A stretch of DNA of 64,000 nt, taken from Anolis sagrei. Taxonomy: Eukaryota > Chordata > Lepidosauria > Squamata > Anolidae. Position numbers and translations under genes: made by a program. The stretch covers positions 70,285,545-70,349,544 of the forward strand of contig NC_090025.1 in assembly GCF_037176765.1 (NCBI RefSeq). The letters run 5' to 3'. Position 1 is the first letter of the stretch. The number at the start of each line of letters is the position of its first letter. Shown here one piece after another: positions 46,401 through 55,089 of this stretch. The notes beneath the pieces were generated by a model. The model did no database searches and had not been told where the DNA came from. It saw only the letters and a program-made list of their open reading frames with translations.

Positions 46401-49400
46401 GTTACAAATGTTGTGAAACCCTTCAGTTCCTTCCTACAGGCATCTGCATTTCTGTTTTATGTATGAAAATACTTCTATTTGTTCATGAATCCTTTTGATA
46501 AGGTCAAGATCAATGCTACTCAAAGTGGTAGTCTGTTCGAAGTCTGTGTTTGCTGCCTGCCTGCAGCAAGTTTCCAGGAAGGAAAGAAGCTGTTGTACAT
46601 AATGAATAGAAAAATGATATAAGTCCTTAGCACACTTGGAGAAAGACTCTGTCAGACCCCCAATTCAGGCAGTGTAAGACGCACTGGTTTAGACTATTAC
46701 AGGTAAATTGTATTTCACAATTGTATTTCCTAATGATGGTGGATGAGATCCTGCATCATCCTGCATAGTTACAATATTTATTGACATAGCTATATGTCCC
46801 AATTCAATTCTTCAAAAACGACCTTAAGAGCCTGGCAGCCACACCAACCAAAGAAGTTTCAAGGGAATAGAACACTGAATGATAAGATATTCCATCCTAT
46901 GTGTGTACCCCACTCCATTCCTTTCAGTTTGATGTAGTCATTATTACTGTTTTCTGGATTATGCTATTAGCATTTAAACCTCACTTTAAATGTCTTTATT
47001 TGTATTGTTCAAGTCTATTTTATTTTGTTCTCCAAAGTCAGATCAGAATTAGTTTTTTCCTAGTGAGAAAGCAGTGCTTCAGATCCCTATACAATTACAT
47101 GTCTCTATTAAAGACATAGAGAAGCAGATGTTGTGTATAAAGAATAAGGACAAATACTTATTTCTTTTAAGGTATAGATATTCCAAAATGTATTCCTTCC
47201 TGGCACAGTATTTGCTTACTTTGACTCCAAATTTTGAATTTTAAGATGTACAAAACAAAGCTCTTCCCCAAGCACATTTTAAAAAATTGATCTAACACCA
47301 TTTGTTTATTTGTTTATTTCTAAAACAAATACTACCGAATTCCCTAAATACTTACTTAGAAGGGCTTAGAAAATATGTTATTTAAGAGGGGCTCATGTCC
47401 TCATCAGGGTGTGTTAGGTTGTAGTTTCAATGTGATAAGGGTTGCTCTTATCAAATTCCTGGTCCAAATCTATGTGAGACTCAAAATAAGAAACAGGTAT
47501 TTCAAGTGCTAAATGTTATTTCTTTCAGTAAATACTAACAGCCATCTTAAGTAATTTAAAACAGCCTGTAACCCCCACTGATTAATCTGATGTATACACA
47601 ACTGTCTAGGATTTAGTTTTTTGATTAAGATAGTCTAAATGACAGTAGTACAGTTCAGACGTTCTTGTGACACTAGCACAGGGCCAGATGGTCTGGGCGA
47701 GCTAGCATTACACACATACTACGGTATCTGCCAGGGATTAAATATTCTTCATAGCTCCTTGAAAATGTATGGCATAGGGTGCAAGTCCTTCATTTTTGCA
47801 ACCTAGCAAAACATGACATCTAGCGGAAACTACTCCAATTGCTATCTTTGATACCTAATCTTTTAAAATACTCAAATGGATTCTTCCAGATTGGTCTAAA
47901 AAGATTGAGGACATTCAAGATCATTCCTTGGCATTTGCAAACTTTTAAGCACCATGGTGTCTGTTCATTCTATTTCTTTTGGAAGACACTTTATTGGATT
48001 TTTTTTTTTGGATCTGTACTATTTTAACATATTGTAAAAAAATTGGGGGCATAGCTTGTCAAGGTGATTCTATAGTCTTAAAAGCATATTTTCTCCTTTC
48101 CTTTAAAATCCCTCCTCCAACCGTTCAACTGCAAAAGTGGTATTTCACTGTTGTACTCAAATATCTCAACCTCCCAACATATTTGACCCATGTAAAGGAA
48201 CCCAGTGAAACACCAACAGTGCAAGTATTTTGTATGAAAGCCATAGAGCAAGGAACGTCATATAAAGGAGTATTTGCTATACTCCTTTCTGTCAACTGCT
48301 CCCTTCTAGTTTTACTGCTGACTAACCGCCCTTCCAGACAAGCCCTATATCCCAGGATCTGATCCCAGATTATCTGGCAGTGCGAACTCATATAATCCAG
48401 TTTAAAGCAGAAAACCTGGGATCAGATCCTGAGATATAGGGCCTGATTGGAAGGGCCCTAAGTGGGAGGTAGCCCAGAAGCTTTGTGCTTAACTTAAGAA
48501 GAGTGTTTGCTTCCCAGACAGCACTGTGTAAAGTTCAGCTTGTTCTCCCTTTGCCTCCCCTTAAATAAATAGTCACATGGGCAAATAAGATATCTGGACT
48601 GTTGATTCCAGTAGTTGCTTTTGATAAACTTCATTAATCTAAAACTGAAAAGAAATTCAAACCACAAGAAAGCAAAATGCAATCAAGAAGAACAATTTAG
48701 CAAGATGGCATCTACATATTACATGTTAGAATTCTACCTGTGTTTTCTAATGATGCTAAAAAAAAACCTAGGCCTCATCTAAACAGCTACATAATCTGGC
48801 ATAAGAAACGGGTTAGCCGGGGCTTCCAAGTGATGCTCCAGGCTAATCCATTTTAACGTGGAATAAACCTGGTCATGTAGGTTTCTTCCAGGTTTCAAAA
48901 TACTTGCAGAGGTCTGGATCTAACCAGAAGATCTGGACTTTTGCAGGAATGGAGGCGGAGGGGATTGCCTCCTGGGCTCATATTGTGTTAGATACAGGTT
49001 CCAATGTGTGCAATTGGAACAATGGAAATGGTTTTCCCTTTTCCATTATCTCCTGCCCTTCCAACACCAGAAAATGATGGAGAGGGTAAAATAGACTGTT
49101 AAATAGGGTAAAATGTAATGTAGGTGAGTTTCTGCCCAAATTAGATTAAAATATCTTCAATAAGCAAATCATTTTAAATACAGGAGAAAGATCCTTGATT
49201 CAATTCTCTGTCTAAACTTAAGTTGACTAAAATTCCAAAGATAATCCGAGGATGGCACAAATTTCTTGTAGACATTCTTTGCCAAATTTTCAATACACAT
49301 GCTTCATATTTGAGGAGCTAATGTCTTTCTTCTCCTACAAATATCCTATGGGTCGTTTTCCTAAGTTATTGAAGCTACTTCTGCTACAATCACTTTTCTG

Positions 49401-51776
49401 GAGGCCCTCCTTTGTTTTAATTTTGTGGCATACTGATTGCTGATCTACTGGTGATATTCAAGCAACTGGGCCTTGTGGACTCCTCGGCTGCTTTGAAATT
49501 CTGTATCAAGACGCTAAGATGCTGTGAGCAGTGAATGCTCACAAGTGATGACACATTTTTGACAACAGCAAATTTCTGCTTGTTCACAGTATACTTCACA
49601 GAGACCCACAGAAATAGAAAATTAGATTTTCAGTTTGTAATTATGAAATTGATATTGCATAGCTAGCATTAAAGCCAAGGAGCATGAAAAATCTACTTTG
49701 GAATGCTCAAATTGAAATAAGCTCTAATCACCACCAATGTAATTAGCAATTTCGCTTCAGCATTAGTAAAGGCTACAGAGGTGCTTAGCACTGAAAGGAT
49801 TTATAATATTTCAACTGTCATATTAGTTACCGTCAGTCTATTTCTTTGAAACAAACACTTCCAGCTAATTGGCAGCTTGGATGTTACTTAATATATGTTG
49901 TAACCTTGCCCTATTTGAAGAACAGTTTCTCCTGCATGAAACCGTTTATGTGTTATATCCGGCATTCAAGAATTTGTCTTACATTCAAACATCTTTTGAA
50001 TTACCCAGTTTATGACACTCCCAGCCTAAGAGGTTGAACTGGCCATTGATCAGTTTTGCAGAAGTAGATCTTTTAAATCCACTGGGCCTTTATAGATACA
50101 TTAAAATTCTGCTAATTATAGAGTGATGCAACATTTAACCCACTGCGCCTCCGGTGGCGCAATGGGTTAAACCCCTGTGCCAGCAGGACTGAAGGATGAT
50201 AAAAACATCAAAAATCATCTGGACGTCCCCTGGGCAGCGTCCTTGCAGACGGCCAATTCTCTCATACCAGAAGTGACTTGCAGTTTCTCAAGTCGCTCCT
50301 GACACGATAAAAAACCTGCATTTTTCTTTCTTTTCTTTTTTAAAAGGTAATCTTGACACCACCTTGGTGACCCATTGGGAAATTGAAAAATAGAAATTTT
50401 AAAATGTTCATTTTAAAATTGGCTTAAATTATTTTTAATTGAAGTATAACAATGTTATAGATTTTGTTCATTGAGAGCAAAGCGCCTGCATGCGATATTG
50501 GTTTCAGTGGAAGTATTAAGTGCATAGGATGAAGCTGAAAGACTATGCATAAAATGAACATGGTTTTAGTTCTGGGGAGATATATATATATATATATTGC
50601 AGAACAAGCCAAAATAATGCTTAGAATTTGTATTCAACATAAGAAAATTATATCCTTTGTGGCTCTCCTTTTCAGGATAAGCTTTTGAAATTTAAGGAGA
50701 CCACTCCGCAGAGAAAAAAGAATTCCTTATTAATGACCCTCTCTTAAAGAAACCCTCTATTTCTTCAGCTGGAAATATAAACAGGAGGTCAGATTTATAA
50801 AACTTATTGCAAATTTGGCAGATCTTGTGTTTTAAAAGACATTTAGAAATTCACCATCTGGATTTAAAATACAGAATCTACAGATAATTTAAGTATGGAA
50901 ACTCATTATTTCAAAATTTGCCATTTCTTTTTAAAATTTCATTTATGTTCTCAGCTAATGATTCTCATTTGTCAAAATATACTCTTATAGTCAGACATTC
51001 TGGCACTTCAGCAGACTACGTGTTTGAAACTGCACAAACATTCATGAAAAGTGAAGCCAGCTGTGTCTTTATACAGTATTTAATTCTCGGCAAGGTTGGT
51101 TGGCAAGCAAATTGTTTTACAGCTGCCATCTGCCATCTAGTGGTCTGATACACTACAGCTTCACCTAACTACAACATAAAAGGATTTTTTTCCATAAATT
51201 TGTTGTGTGCTTTCAAAGCATTTCTGATTTTTGGGAAGACTAACATGAATTTATCATGGGTAAAGGGAACTCTATTGCAGAAACAGTGTAGTTTCCGCTG
51301 AGTGACACAAATGACTATGTAACTTACAAAGTAGCCCTTTTTGCTCTATTTGCAAAAAAGATCAAAAAGACAAAACTAGATAAAATTATCATCAACTGCC
51401 GAGGAGACTCTAAGGGTTAACTGGACCTTCTCTCAAAATGTGCTTTAATTATTGTTAACTTGCATTGTTTTTGCTCTTTGTGGGAGCATGATTATGGTTT
51501 CTGTTTAGCATCTTTGGTGCCTGTTGCTCCAAGGGTACTATTGTGCGCATGTGATGCTTTTTGTCATGGCCTTGGGCCTGTACAATAAACGATTTTGATT
51601 TACTATAAAAACTTATCATGGGATTCTCTTGGGCAAAATTTGTTGGGAGCAGGATTGCATTTGCTTTTGTCTTGAGACAGAGAGAGTGTAATTTGTGCAA
51701 GCTCACCTGTGGGGTCTTATAGCCAAAAAAGAATTAGTACAGTTTCATATACTAACGTATATGAGCATATACCACA

Positions 51777-51814
<38 letters not shown>

Positions 51815-54800
51815 GGACTCCACCTCTCCTCACGGCTCAAGGCAAAGTACAACATTGTTAAAACACCCAGATAAAATATAATACTATTAAAATACATGTA
51901 TTAAAATTCACAGAATAATGCAGATGTCAAGCTGCATCAATTCTACAGTGTAGATACACCCCAACACTGTACCTAACAGTATTCTAGGATTGGTGATTTT
52001 CTCTCTTTACTTCTTTGAAGCCTCCAGATATTTTATCTCAGAACTCATGATCCTCCCGCCCCCAACAAAGCCATTTTGTCTGAATTTTGCAAGATGCCAT
52101 ATGCAATACATCCAGTTGATCTTAGTTTCTTCTCCTCATATATTGCCATATATTTTGCCTGAACAAGATAATTCAAATTTACTTCCTGTCTTTCTAATTC
52201 ATGAAACCTTGAATGCAACTCTTTTAATCACCCCCTTGCAAAATTTTACCTGAGTCTGGAGTCTTTAAATGAGTCATGATAAGACGGATAGCTCCATCCA
52301 ATTTTATTTCCTTTACAACGCAGTTCCACACTCTGACCTGCAGAGAGGCTCATAGTAGCAGCAGGCTTCTGGAAGCGGCCTTTGTCCATCACTTGTGTCA
52401 TTATAGAATGAATCTTTGGAGAAACGTCTGTGGAATCTCTCTCCTTTAATTTGGGAATTTTGGGTTTCCCTTTTTTGTTAGCAGGTTTAATTCTGTTATC
52501 TCCTGGTTCCTTGGGGCGCTTGTTCTTTGCAGGCTGACCAAGAGCTAGAATAAGAAGAAATACATACAACACAGTATCACTGACAATTTTCTACTACATT
52601 TTAAAAACCAACCAATCTGCCCATCCCACCCACTGAAAGGAATCAGGACTATCCATAGCCTGCTCATTTCTGTTAATTCAGCAAGGATGTTCAATTTTAA
52701 ATTTTCATGGAGTCAAATTAGACATGCAAATATTCATTCACTATGTTCCTCAAAGGAAAGATGACACTTCCCTGTGATATCATTTATCTTTGCCAGAAGC
52801 TGCTCTTAGTCAGCACTCCTATATGAATATTCTTATATATGTGCTGACGAAATGCAGTTTTATAAAAAGCAGTAGAAAACTAGCTGAGATTATACAGTAA
52901 ACTATGAAGGAAACTAAACTTAGACCTTCTAGTAGTACATTTACATCCTCTGAAATAGACTTCGGGATTAAAACTGTTGGTTATCTTTAATTCTTTTGAA
53001 GTAGGGCTGGCCTCTGCATTAGGTAAAGAGGTCACATCAAGCACCAGATTTGGGATTTCATGAAAGAATAGAATATCTTTAGTTATTAACCTAGTTTTAT
53101 TGTATTCTTACTGCCAGTAACTGGGGGACTGCTAATGCAATTTTCTGCCTCATATGCCAAAATAATTTGGCTTGGCTTGGCTGGCAGTCCTCCTTAGCTT
53201 GGATGAGTGTATGTGAAAAATTTGCTGCTTTTCAGGGAGAAAAATGATGCGGATTACTCTTGTTTTGCAGAAAATAAGAGAACTAACCTTCCTATTAACG
53301 GCGCCTTCTATACAGCCAGATAAAATCCAGATTATCTGCTTTGCACTGGATTATATGACAATGCTGACTCATATAATCCAGTTCAAAGCAAATAATGTGG
53401 ATTTTCTGCTTTGATAATCTGGATTATATGGCAGTGTAGAAGGGCCCAGTATTATATTCATGGCAGTGAGGTTCCAGTCTTATCATTAGGCAAAATGGGG
53501 AATTACCTCAGGCAGAAATGCAAAGATGAATCCTCTCCTCTTTGAAGCATTTTCCTGTGAATCCAAACTTATATACATATATGAATGGAGAGGACCAATA
53601 TACAGCAAGGGTACAATTCTGGTATTCACAGAGGGCCCTGGAACCAAATCCCAGTAGGTACTAAAAGCCTACTGTGTCCTTCCAAGATCAATTGGGATTG
53701 CTCTTTTGGGCCTTTCTACACAGCCCTATATCCCAGAATATCAAGGCAGGAAATCCCACATGATCTGAGTATGGACTCAGATAACCCAGTTCAAAGCAGA
53801 TATTGTGGGATTTTCTGCCCTAATATTCTGGGATATAGGGCTCTGTGGACGTGATATTCTGGGATATAGGGCTCTGTGGACGGGCCCTTTGCCTGAAAAC
53901 ATCTACTTTTTTAAATAAAAGTATAATCTGTGAAATAGCTGTTACAAATAATGAAGAAAACAATTAAGTATACAGATGATTATTATGATTCAGAAAAAGG
54001 GAGCTAGGAGTGATTAGACATGACCTATGAAGATGGAGATGTGCCACAATTGTTATATATATAAATTGAGCTTTGCTGGCTATGCGGATGAAATGAGGGA
54101 AGAGAAATTCAACTCTCTAGAGGAAAGACAAAATATAAAAAATGACTTCTTTCTTAATGTGTACCTCATGTACCTTGTTAATGCTAATGGGACCTGTTTT
54201 TGAAATGTGGGCAATTGTTAACTGTGTAAAATTAACCAGTGGTTAATTTTATTCCCCCACCTACCCACTACACTATGGGCACTTCCAGACAGGCCCTATA
54301 CCCCAGGATCTGATCCCAGGTTTTGTTTATCCCAGATTATCTGGCAGTGGGGACTCATAAAATCCATATTAAAGCAGAAAACCTGAGATCAGATCTTGGG
54401 ATATTGGGCCTGTCTGGAAGGGCCCTATGAAACACAATTTTTGTTTCTGGGTTATACCCAATTGGTTCTATCATAAAAACACGAGGAAAGTTTATTAAAC
54501 TTCAAAAACTATGTTTTAGAGGATATCCTGCAGCACATTTTGCTATAGTTTTTTGATGAATATATTATCAAGTCTCAGCCAATTCAACATGTTTGTGGCA
54601 GGCACAAAAGTGAGGTTTCTGGAGTATAACAACTACTTTCAAAGTAGTTAAAAGTAACACAATTTAACAGGAATAACACTTTCAAACCAAGAACAAAATT
54701 TGTTACAAATTTTGTTACATAAAGATAAAGGTTTTCCCTTGACATGAAGCCTAGTCATGACCAACTCTGGAGAGTGGTGCTCATTTCGATTTCTAAGCTG

Positions 54801-55057
54801 AAGAGCTGGCATTGTCCACAGATGCTTCCTAGGTCATGTGGCTGGCATGACTATGTGGAGCACCGTTACCTTCCCACTGGAGCGGTACCTATTGATCTAC
54901 TCACATTTGCATGTTTTCGAACTGCTAGGTTGGCAGAAGCTGGGGCTAACAGCGGGATCTCATCCTGCTCCCTGGATTCAAACTGCCAACCTTTCGGTCG
55001 GCAAGTTCAGCAGCTCAGCGGTTTAACCAATTGTGCCACCGGTTACATCGTGTAATG

Positions 55058-55089
<32 letters not shown>

